A DNA stretch of 64,000 nt. Source: Mycolicibacterium komossense (GTDB lineage: Bacteria; Actinomycetota; Actinomycetes; Mycobacteriales; Mycobacteriaceae). This document shows positions 36,771 to 44,567 of this stretch, one piece after another. The DNA is taken from positions 124,141-188,140 of the forward strand of contig NZ_JACKTY010000018.1 of NCBI RefSeq assembly GCF_025822605.1, in the 5' to 3' direction. The notes beneath the pieces are model-generated. The model did no database searches. It worked only from the letters and a program-made list of their open reading frames with translations, and was not told the DNA's origin. The position numbers were made by a program, and so were the translations under genes. How positions within the stretch are numbered: the first letter of the stretch is position 1; every line of letters begins with the position of its first letter.

Positions 36771-37133
36771 ATCACGAGGTAAACCCACTCGGGGAAGAAC
36801 ACCAAGCGTCGATACGGTGCCGTGGTCCGCGCACCCCCGTTGGTGAATTCACCACGTCAGCTGCGGATTCTGGTCTCCACCGTGGCCTGTCTGCGCTCAT
36901 GGTGAGCTCGGGCCACACGATGGACGTCATCGAACCGTCATGGTTCCGGCGCGCCGTTTAGCCGCACATTCACGCGACTCTGCTGCGAATGCCCTCGCTT
37001 AACTCCTATTTCGCAACGAAATCCGCACCGCAAATGGTTGACGACGACGCATATTTGCCAGCTTCGCAAGTGTGAGGAATTCGATGTGCATTCCAGCCCG
37101 TTGGCACACTTCGGCAAATTAGGGTGAAGCGAT
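36771..37133. promoter_or_regulatory. divergent TetR-TetR intergenic region
   Basis: A 363-bp gap between two divergent TetR genes. It holds a perfect 14-bp palindrome TGGTGAATTCACCA at 36841-36854, 71 bp upstream of the left-hand TetR start, and a smaller inverted repeat GAACC-N5-GGTTC at 36932-36946. The last 150 bp are unusually AT-rich for this genome. No ORF or RNA gene is supported here. Confidence 0.5.
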
Positions 37134-37715
37134 ATGGCAACAGTTGTAACCAGAGAGGCATACTTCGAGACAGGTCTGGAAGTGCTCTCCGCACTCGGTT
37201 ACGGTGGCCTCAAACTGGCCGAAGTATGTAATCGGCTGGGAGTGACAACCGGCTCCTTCTATCACTATTTCGAGAGTTGGTCGGCCTACACCAGGGACCT
37301 GGTCGGCGACTGGTTCCTCGCGCTGACCGTCAAGCGGGTCGAGGCGCTACGCGCCGAACCGGATCCCCGCAAGCGCATCGACGCCATCTTCGACATCGGC
37401 TTCCACCTGCCGCACGGTGCCGAGAGCGCCATTCGGTCGTGGAGTTCCGTCGACCCGCACGTGCGGGCAGTTCAAGTCATGATCGACCGGGAACGGGTCG
37501 ACGTACTGACCAAGGCCGCCCTCGAAATTCTCGGTGACCAGCGTCTGGCGCAACTGTTCGCGCGGTGGGCGCTCTATCTGCTGGTGGGATACGAGCAGTC
37601 CACGCTGCCACCCGATGCCGACGGTTTGGCGTGGATGGTGGCCCAACAACTCGACGCGCTGGATTCCGGACGGTTCTCCGCCCCGCCTGAATCGACGCCG
37701 TGGCTTTACGGTTGA
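37134..37715 (+). CDS. TetR-family transcriptional regulator
   Basis: 193 residues. Helix-turn-helix at about residues 7-50 (TREAYFETGLEVLSALGYGG ... VTTGSFYHYFES), then a helical ligand-binding domain. Start ATG 37134. Only 3 bp separate its stop from the FUSC gene, so it is probably an autoregulated repressor of that putative transporter. Confidence 0.85.
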   Translation: MATVVTREAYFETGLEVLSALGYGGLKLAEVCNRLGVTTGSFYHYFESWSAYTRDLVGDWFLALTVKRVEALRAEPDPRKRIDAIFDIGFHLPHGAESAIRSWSSVDPHVRAVQVMIDRERVDVLTKAALEILGDQRLAQLFARWALYLLVGYEQSTLPPDADGLAWMVAQQLDALDSGRFSAPPESTPWLYG

Positions 37716-37718
37716 GCA

Positions 37719-39872
37719 ATGGGTATGCCGGCGACCGTGATGCGTCACCTGCTCGACCAAATCGACACCCGCGATCCAGAACGTGATGCGCTGCGCCGGG
37801 CAGCGCGCGCCGGCATCGTCATCCCGATCTCGGCGGGTATCGGCTTCGCCATCGGTGGCGGCCAGACTCCGCTGTTCACGATCTTCGGGTCGATCGCGTT
37901 GCTCATCGTCGCCGATTTCCCCGGCAACCGGGCCGGCCGCGCGACAGGCTACGCCGGCCTGGGCCTGATCGGCGCGGCTCTCATCACGCTCGGCTCGCTG
38001 GTGTCACCGCTGCCCTGGATCGCGGTGGCGACCATGTTCGCCGTCGGGGTGGCGGTCACCTTCTCGGGCGTCCTGAGCGCCACGATTGCGGCGTCACAAC
38101 GAGCCACCCTGCTGACCTTCGTGCTGCCGGCCTGCACACCCCCGGGCCCGATCGACGATCGCCTGCTTGGCTGGCTGATCGCGCTGGTGGTCTGCGTACC
38201 GGCTGCGCTGTTCGTGTTCCCACCACGCCACCACGACGATCTGCGCAAGCACGCCGCCCGCGTCTGTGGAGCCTTGGCTCACCGGCTCGAGGGGCACGCT
38301 TCCGATGCCGACGTGGTCACCGCCATGGACCAGCTGCGGATCAACTTCCTGGGCAGCGACTTCCGCCCGGTCGGTTTGACCGCCGGGAGTCGTGCACTGG
38401 TGCGAGTGGTCGACGACCTGGAGTGGCTCTGCGACCGGGTGCGTGACGACACCGCCGAGAACCTGGGCGTGATGGGGCCACCGGCGGTACGCGTGCTGCG
38501 CGCCTCGGCCCGGTTGCTGCGCATCTCCCGCGTCGCCGATCGGGCGCCCAGCCGTACGGAATTGGATGACGCCCTGGCCGAACTGCGCGCGGTGGCTCAG
38601 GGCCGCTACCGCGAGGACATCGCCGAGGTGCTGGCCGAATCCGATGACGACGCGGCCGTCGAGGTCGGCAGGCGGCTACTGACCCGGCGGACCTTCGGTG
38701 CGACGGTCGGCGTCACCGGCCGGGTGATCGCGCTCGCCGCAGCGGCCGACGCCCGGCCCGTGCTGATGCGGGTGCTCGGTCGCGATCTGCCCGAGACCGG
38801 CGCTGCGGACCGGGTGCTGTCGGAGACCCAGGCCGTCGCCAATATTCCCTCGGGTTACCTGGCGACCCGCGCGGTGGTGGTCCGCAACAGCCTGCGCACC
38901 GGTCTCGGACTGGCCTTGGCGGTGGCGACCACACATGTGTTTCCCGTGCAGCACGGCTTTTGGGTGGTGCTCGCCGCGATGTCGGTGTTGCGCAGCAGCG
39001 CACTGTCCACCGGAACCAAAGTGCTGCGCGCGGTCGCCGGCACAGTGGCCGGCTTCGTCCTGGGCGCCCTGCTCATCGAGTTCATGGGTGTCGACCCCGT
39101 CGTGCTCTGGACAGTGCTGCCGATCGTCGCGTTCATCGCCGCCTACGTACCCGAAGTCGCCTCCTTCGCGGCCGGGCAGGCGGGGTTCACCATGATGGTG
39201 CTGATCGTGTTCAACCTCATCGCCCCGAGCGGGTGGCGGGTGGGATTGATCCGCATCGAGGACATCATCGTCGGGGGCGCGGTGAGCCTGGTGGTCTCGC
39301 TGCTGTTGTGGCCGCGGGGTTCCGGTAACGCAGTCACGGCCGCGATCGACGCCGCCTTCGATATCGGCACCCGCTATCTGCGCACCGCGGTCTCGCGGAT
39401 CACCCACGGTGCCTCCTTCGGCGTCGCCGCGGCGGTCACCGAGCTCAGCCATGACGCACTGCGGTCATCCCGCACTGTCGATGACGCACTGCGCCAGTAC
39501 CTTTCCGAAAGCGGCCGCGCCAGCGACACCCGCGGGCCGGTGCTGCGCAGAGCGAACAGGGCCATCCGGTTGCGTGGGGCGGCCGATCTGATCGCCGACG
39601 TCGACAATCCGCCGCCGGCCCGGTCCTACCTGCAGACCCGGGCGGTAATCGACGAGCACGCAGATCTGGTGTGCGAGCGGATGTCCGGTCGCATCGAAAC
39701 CCTCGAGGGCAAGCCGATCAGTGCCGATTTCGTGATCGCGCTGCGGGCCGAGGCGCACCGCGAGGAGCACCCGATTGCCTATGCTCTGCCGTTGGTCACG
39801 GTCGCCGCACACATCGGCGAACTCGAACTGCTCTATGCGGCCAAGCCTGTCACGGAACCGGTGGCCGGCTGA
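37719..39872 (+). CDS. FUSC-family membrane protein (aromatic acid exporter-like)
   Basis: 717 residues with two sets of membrane helices: residues about 30-170 (IVIPISAGIGFAIGGG ... LLGWLIALVVCVPAALFVF) and about 385-530 (GLGLALAVATTHVFPVQHGFWVVLAAMSVL ... ). A long cytoplasmic domain follows each. This duplicated layout is that of FUSC/YccS/AaeB-type proteins, some of which export aromatic acids. Substrate unknown; regulated probably by the TetR gene just upstream. Its 3' end overlaps the convergent pirin gene by 23 bp. Confidence 0.82.
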   Translation: MGMPATVMRHLLDQIDTRDPERDALRRAARAGIVIPISAGIGFAIGGGQTPLFTIFGSIALLIVADFPGNRAGRATGYAGLGLIGAALITLGSLVSPLPWIAVATMFAVGVAVTFSGVLSATIAASQRATLLTFVLPACTPPGPIDDRLLGWLIALVVCVPAALFVFPPRHHDDLRKHAARVCGALAHRLEGHASDADVVTAMDQLRINFLGSDFRPVGLTAGSRALVRVVDDLEWLCDRVRDDTAENLGVMGPPAVRVLRASARLLRISRVADRAPSRTELDDALAELRAVAQGRYREDIAEVLAESDDDAAVEVGRRLLTRRTFGATVGVTGRVIALAAAADARPVLMRVLGRDLPETGAADRVLSETQAVANIPSGYLATRAVVVRNSLRTGLGLALAVATTHVFPVQHGFWVVLAAMSVLRSSALSTGTKVLRAVAGTVAGFVLGALLIEFMGVDPVVLWTVLPIVAFIAAYVPEVASFAAGQAGFTMMVLIVFNLIAPSGWRVGLIRIEDIIVGGAVSLVVSLLLWPRGSGNAVTAAIDAAFDIGTRYLRTAVSRITHGASFGVAAAVTELSHDALRSSRTVDDALRQYLSESGRASDTRGPVLRRANRAIRLRGAADLIADVDNPPPARSYLQTRAVIDEHADLVCERMSGRIETLEGKPISADFVIALRAEAHREEHPIAYALPLVTVAAHIGELELLYAAKPVTEPVAG

Positions 39873-40847
39873 CGGGAGCAGGGCGTAATGCGCCCGGTGG
39901 GATCGTCCCGAACCGGCCGGCGTTGAAATCGTCGATGGCGGTGGCGATATCCGATTTGGAGTTCATCACGAACGGCCCGTACTGGAAGACCGGTTCCCGG
40001 ATGGGCGTGCCACCCAGCAGCAGCACCTCCATCGCCGGACGGTGCGAATCCTGCGACGCCTGCGCGGAAACGGTGATCCGGTCACCAGGCCCGAGCACAG
40101 CGAGCTGCCCCTGGTGGATCGGGTGCGCGACCGGCCCTACGCTGCCCCGGCCGGACAGCACAAACACCAGGGCGTTGAAGTCCCGGTTCCATGGCAGGTT
40201 CAGCCGAGCGCCGGGTTGGATTGTCGCGTGTGCCAACGTGATCGGCGTATGCACCCGGCCGGGACCGCGCCCAGGTCCGGCCTCGGTCTCGATCTCACCG
40301 GCGATGACCGCACCAGCGCACCACCGTCGCCGGAGGACAGCAGCGTCACCTGGCCACCTTCGATGGCCTGATAGGCGGGGTCGGCGAACTTGTCTTTCTT
40401 CGGCAGGTTCACCCAGAGCTGGATGCCATGAAACGTTCCGCCGCTCTCGACCAGTTCGGCGGGCGGTGTCTCGATGTGCAGGATGCCCGAACCGGCCGTC
40501 ATCCACTGGGTTGCGCCGTCGGTGATCAGACCGCCGCCACCATGCGAATCCTGGTGTTCGAAACGACCGTCGATCATGTAGGTCACCGTCTCGAAGCCGC
40601 GGTGCGGGTGCCAGTCGGTGCCCCGCGGTTCACCAGGCTGGTATTCGATCTCGCCCATCTGGTCCATGTGGACGAACGGGTCGAGATCCTTGGCGGCAAC
40701 ACCGGCGAAGGCGCGCACGACCGGAAAACCCTCGCCTTCGTAGCCGCGTGGACCGGTCGTCAGCGACCGTACGGGTCGTTCGGTGTCGACGGCGGTGGGC
40801 GGCGATACGCGCGTCAGGGTCAAGGTGTCAGCGGTTACGGCAGGCAT
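39850..40847 (-). pseudogene. pirin family protein, broken by a single-base frameshift
   Basis: Bicupin pirin (about 330 residues when joined). The first frame (from ATG 40847, ribosome site AAGGAGG) gives the N-terminal cupin with metal ligands in DPFVHMDQ, WHPHRGFE and FEHQDS, up to VTLLSSGDGGALVR. The correct continuation VIAGEIETEAGPGR and the C-terminal cupin lie in another frame. Restoring one G at about 40308 (minus strand CGG to CGGG) joins both exactly. Either a recent frameshift mutation or a sequencing/assembly error. Intact pirins are nuclear/cytoplasmic iron proteins, some with quercetinase activity. Confidence 0.85.
39881..39895. terminator. small hairpin GGGCG-TAATG-CGCCC after the FUSC gene
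   Basis: A 5-bp GC stem with a 5-nt loop starting 8 bp past the FUSC stop and lying inside the 3' end of the convergent pirin gene. A weak candidate terminator. Confidence 0.3.
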
Positions 40848-40885
40848 CGGATACCTCCTTGGTAATCAGAGTCACCCACTGTAAC

Positions 40886-40899
40886 CGGACTGCGGTCCG
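40886..40899. terminator. hairpin CGGAC-TGCG-GTCCG after ptsI
   Basis: A 5-bp stem with a 4-nt loop directly 1 bp beyond the ptsI stop, in the 53-bp gap before the pirin start. It could end the ptsI transcript or lie in the pirin promoter. Weak evidence. Confidence 0.3.
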
Positions 40900-40900
40900 A

Positions 40901-42613
40901 TTATTCCAGCGCCTTCAATGCTGCGGTCCTGGCCTCGGCGGCGCTCGCCGTGGCGAGCACGGCATCGGCGGCATCGCGGCACTGCGTCAGGGTGACCGAC
41001 GCCAACTTGGTGCCGACCGCGTTGACCGCGGCCGCGGCCGCGGACAGCGAGGTGACCCCGAGACCGGTCAGCACGCAGGCCAGCAACGGATCCGCGGCCG
41101 CTTCACCACAGACCCCCACCGGCTTGCCCACTGCGGCACCGGCCCGAGCAGCCATGGCCACCAGTGCGAGCACCCCGGGCTGCCACGGGTCCGTCAGCGC
41201 AGCCAGGTCGGCAGACATTCGATCGGCGGCCATCGTGTACTGCGCGAGGTCGTTGGTGCCGATCGAGAGGAAGTCGACGTGCTCGAGAATGCGATCGGCC
41301 AGCAGCGCCGCAGCCGGCACCTCGATCATCACCCCCGGCGTGAGCCCGTGGGCGCGCACCTGGGCGGCGAAGATCTTCGCCTCCTCCGCCGTGGCGACCA
41401 TCGGCGCCATCACCCACGGCGAGTTCCCGGTCCGCTCGGCCGCCTTGGCGATGGCCGCCAGCTGACGCTCCATCAGTCCTGGGTTGCCGATGGTGATGCG
41501 GATTCCACGGACACCGAGGGCAGGGTTGGCCTCATCCGGGTGGCCGACGAACTTCAGCGGCTTGTCCGAACCGGCATCCAGCGTGCGGATGACTACCTTT
41601 CGGCCCGAAAAAGCTTGCAGCACTTCGCTATAGATATCGGCCTGCTCGTCGACGGACGGCTCGGTGTCGCGGCTGAGGAAGCACAGCTCGGTGCGGAACA
41701 GACCCACGCCCTCGGCTGGGGTTTCGGTCGCGGCACGGGCGGCAGCACCATCTTGGACGTTGGCCAGGATCGCGACCTTGTGCCCGTCTGCCGTGGCACC
41801 GGGACCGGTCCAGTTCGCCATCGCGGCGGTCACGCGCGCCGCCTCCTCGACTGCGGCGGTGGCTTCGGCCGGGTCCGGTGACACCGTGACAGTGCCGCGG
41901 GTGCCGTCGACGAGCACCATCGCGCCGACCGGCACCTCGCTCAGCCCGGCAATGGCCACCACACACGGGATGCCGAGTTGGCGCGCGATGATCGCGGTGT
42001 GACTGGTGGGCCCGCCGAGCGTGGTGGCCAGCCCGAGGATCAGAGTGGGATCCAACCCCGCAGTGTCAGCGGGGGCGAGATCCTCGGCACAGAGGATCGA
42101 GGGCACGTCGGGCACCGGGACGCCCGGTTCGGGCAGACCATTCAGCTCGGCGACGACTCGGTCGCGGATGTCCAACAGGTCGGTCACCCGCTCGGCCATC
42201 AGCCCACCCATCTGGGTGAAGAGATCGACGAACTGCGCGGCGGCCGCCGTGGTCGCGCGAACCGCGGGAGCCCCCTGGGCAATCCCCTTCTCCGCGGCAC
42301 CGAGCCACGCGCGATCCTGCGCGAGCATGGCGGTGGCCGCCAGCACCTCGGACGCGACGCCGGTGGCGTGGCCTGCCCGGTCCCGCAGCCGCTGCGCGAC
42401 GGCCGCGGCAGCAGCGGTGAACCGGCTCGCCTCCGCAGCCCGGTCGGCCTCCGCGATGTCGGGCTCGGCGGAGAGCTCGTCGGGGGCAGGTACTCGACCT
42501 GGCCGGATGACCGGCGCGTACTGCACACCGGCGACCACGGGAACGCCGCTGAGGACAGTGCCCGCACCGATCGACAGGGCCGCGAGTGACTGAACCGCTG
42601 GTGACGAAGTCAT
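40901..42613 (-). CDS. ptsI: phosphotransferase system enzyme I
   Basis: PEP-protein phosphotransferase, first enzyme of the sugar PTS: transfers phosphate from PEP to HPr. 570 residues. Phosphorylated His205 in LGGPTSHTAII; PEP-binding barrel with GVGLFRTELCFL, MIEVPAAALLADRIL and SIGTNDLAQY; catalytic Cys in GVCGEAAADP near 500. Start ATG 42613. Divergent from the fruR-fruK-fruA-ptsH operon and sharing its 147-bp control region, so all five genes form one fructose PTS regulon. Confidence 0.92.
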   Translation of the reverse strand: MTSSPAVQSLAALSIGAGTVLSGVPVVAGVQYAPVIRPGRVPAPDELSAEPDIAEADRAAEASRFTAAAAAVAQRLRDRAGHATGVASEVLAATAMLAQDRAWLGAAEKGIAQGAPAVRATTAAAAQFVDLFTQMGGLMAERVTDLLDIRDRVVAELNGLPEPGVPVPDVPSILCAEDLAPADTAGLDPTLILGLATTLGGPTSHTAIIARQLGIPCVVAIAGLSEVPVGAMVLVDGTRGTVTVSPDPAEATAAVEEAARVTAAMANWTGPGATADGHKVAILANVQDGAAARAATETPAEGVGLFRTELCFLSRDTEPSVDEQADIYSEVLQAFSGRKVVIRTLDAGSDKPLKFVGHPDEANPALGVRGIRITIGNPGLMERQLAAIAKAAERTGNSPWVMAPMVATAEEAKIFAAQVRAHGLTPGVMIEVPAAALLADRILEHVDFLSIGTNDLAQYTMAADRMSADLAALTDPWQPGVLALVAMAARAGAAVGKPVGVCGEAAADPLLACVLTGLGVTSLSAAAAAVNAVGTKLASVTLTQCRDAADAVLATASAAEARTAALKALE

Positions 42614-42760
42614 GTGAACTAGATTACAACAAATCGTTGACAGGTCAACACAAACAGGCGTAAAACAACATATATCAACATCAAATCAGCACCGATCCCA
42701 CATCCGTCGATCCCAGACATACCGATCCCACACCTGCCGATCCCACCCATACGGAGTGCC
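42614..42760. promoter_or_regulatory. divergent ptsI/fruR control region
   Basis: 147 bp. It holds an inverted repeat GTTGAC-AG-GTCAAC at 42636-42649, 23 bp from the ptsI start, and four CAACA pentamers between 42628 and 42680. A four-copy 15-bp tandem repeat directly precedes fruR. DeoR-type sugar regulators often bind repeated TGTTG/CAACA-like elements, so this is the likely FruR site. Confidence 0.55.
42692..42751. repeat. 15-bp tandem repeat, four copies, before fruR
   Basis: Four head-to-tail units of about CCGATCCCACACCTG (42692-42706, 42707-42721, 42722-42736, 42737-42751), each keeping CGATCCCA. They end 9 bp before the fruR start and so lie in its leader or core promoter. Seen directly. 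Confidence 0.75.
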
Positions 42761-43528
42761 TTGTACCCCGAAGAGCGTCAGCAAGCGATCGCCGCCCTGG
42801 TGATGTCCCGCGGACGCGCTTCCGTGACCGAACTCGCGGAAACCTACGCCGTCACCACCGAAACCGTGCGGCGCGACCTTGCCGTCCTCGACCGCGCGGG
42901 CGTGCTGCGCCGGGTCCACGGCGGCGCCGTGCCGGTACGCGCCCTACATATCGTCGAATCCGATGTCACCGAGCGCGAGTCCACCCGCACCGACTACAAG
43001 GACGCCATCGCCCGCGCCGCGGCGGAGTTCTTTCCGATCAGCGGCGGCAGTGTGCTCTTCGATGCCGGCACCACCACCGCCAGGGTCGCCGCTCTGCTGC
43101 CGACCGACCGCGAGCTGACCGTGGTCACCAACTCGGTGCCGATCGCGGCGCGGATATCGGGAATGTCGACGGTGAACCTGCAACTGCTCGGCGGGCGTGT
43201 CCGTGGCCTGACCCAGGCCTCGGTCGGCGAACAGGCGCTGCGGGTCCTGGACACACTGCGGGTCGACATCGCCTTCATCGGGGCCAACGGCATCACCGTC
43301 GAGCACGGACTGTCCACCCCCGACGGGGAAGAAGCCGCAGTCAAGCGGGCCATGGTCCGCAGCGCGCACTACGTCGTCGTGGTCGCGGACTCGTCGAAAG
43401 TGGGCCGCGAGGAGTTCGTCAGCTTCGCCCCGATCGACCGGGTGGACGCACTGGTCACCGACAGCGAGCTCAGCGCCGATCACCGCGCCGAACTCACCGA
43501 GCGCGGCGTGGAGGTCGTAGAGGCATGA
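42761..43528 (+). CDS. fruR: DeoR-family fructose operon regulator
   Basis: 255 residues. DeoR winged helix at 1-55 (start YPEERQQAIAALVMSRGRASVTELAE ... VTTETVRRDL), then the sugar-phosphate sensing domain with LFDAGTTTARVAALL, TNSVPIA and GADGI-like FIGANGI. The regulator of the adjacent fructose genes by position; the inducer is probably fructose-1-phosphate. The start is TTG 42761, with ACGGAG 4 bp upstream. Overlaps fruK as ATGA. Confidence 0.88.
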   Translation: MYPEERQQAIAALVMSRGRASVTELAETYAVTTETVRRDLAVLDRAGVLRRVHGGAVPVRALHIVESDVTERESTRTDYKDAIARAAAEFFPISGGSVLFDAGTTTARVAALLPTDRELTVVTNSVPIAARISGMSTVNLQLLGGRVRGLTQASVGEQALRVLDTLRVDIAFIGANGITVEHGLSTPDGEEAAVKRAMVRSAHYVVVVADSSKVGREEFVSFAPIDRVDALVTDSELSADHRAELTERGVEVVEA

Positions 43529-44508
43529 GCAACACCATGATCGTCACCGTTACACCGAATCCCAGCATCGACCGCACCGTCACACTGGGCACCCGGCTGA
43601 CGCGCGGCGCTGTGCACCGGGTGCAGTCGGTCTCGTCCGAACCCGGCGGAAAGGGCGTCAACGTCACCCGCGCACTGACCCTGGCCGGCCTGGACTCGCT
43701 TGCCCTGCTTCCGGCCGCCGCCAGCGACCCCATGGTCGCGGCACTGCACAGCGCCGGTATCCCGTTCCGGTGCGTGCCGATCACCGATGCGGTGCGCACT
43801 AACCTGGCGATCACCGAAAGCGACGGGACCACAACGAAACTCAACGAGCCGGGGGCGCCACTCGACCGGGCCACGCTCGACGTCCTCACCCATTCGATCC
43901 TCGACGCAGCCGAGACGGCATCGTGGGTGGCGTTGTCCGGTTCGCTGCCACCGGAGGTCCCGCAACGCTGGTACGCCGACCTCGTCGCGATGCTGTCCAC
44001 CTATGGGTGCCAGGTCGCGGTCGACACCTCCGACGCCCCGCTGGCCGCGTTGGCCTCGTCACTGGATCACGCCGCACCCGACCTGCTCAAGCCGAACGCC
44101 GAGGAGCTCGCCAGCCTGGTGGGCGTCTCCGCCGAGAGCCTCGAAAGTGCTGTGGCGCAGGGTGATCCAGAGCCGGTGATCACCGCCGCCCTCGACCTCG
44201 TCGGTCGCGGTGTCCCGACGGTACTGACCACACTGGGCGCGGCCGGGGCCGTGCTGGTCAATGCGACGGGTGCGTGGCTGGCCACCCCGCCGCCGATCAC
44301 TCCCAGAAGCACCGTCGGCGCGGGTGACGCGTCGCTGGCAGGGTATCTGCGCGCCGATGTCGGTGGGGCCGAGGCGCCCCGCTGCCTGCAGATGGCCGTC
44401 GCCTACGGCAGCGCGGCCGCCGGCCTGCCGGGATCCGCACTGCCCTCGCCCGGCCAGATCGATCTCGATGCGGTGCGCGTCGTCTCGATCGCCCCGAACC
44501 TGCTCTGA
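43525..44508 (+). CDS. fruK: 1-phosphofructokinase
   Basis: PfkB/ribokinase-family kinase converting fructose-1-phosphate (made by the PTS) to fructose-1,6-bisphosphate. 327 residues. N-terminal VTPNPSIDRTV and GGKGVNVTRAL signature; C-terminal STVGAGDASLAGYL with the catalytic Asp of GAGD near residue 269. The order fruR-fruK-fruA is typical. The ATGA overlap with fruR indicates coupled translation. Confidence 0.9.
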   Translation: MSNTMIVTVTPNPSIDRTVTLGTRLTRGAVHRVQSVSSEPGGKGVNVTRALTLAGLDSLALLPAAASDPMVAALHSAGIPFRCVPITDAVRTNLAITESDGTTTKLNEPGAPLDRATLDVLTHSILDAAETASWVALSGSLPPEVPQRWYADLVAMLSTYGCQVAVDTSDAPLAALASSLDHAAPDLLKPNAEELASLVGVSAESLESAVAQGDPEPVITAALDLVGRGVPTVLTTLGAAGAVLVNATGAWLATPPPITPRSTVGAGDASLAGYLRADVGGAEAPRCLQMAVAYGSAAAGLPGSALPSPGQIDLDAVRVVSIAPNLL

Positions 44509-44567
44509 GCTTTCAGATTTCCCAAACCGCCCCATCCACTCGAACAATCGCGACGAAGGTGTCAGCT

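Noticed and set aside
42692..42751. Short tandem repeat as a CRISPR-like or attachment site
   Set aside because: Units are contiguous without spacers and only 15 bp; there are no cas genes or integrase nearby. It is a simple tandem repeat.
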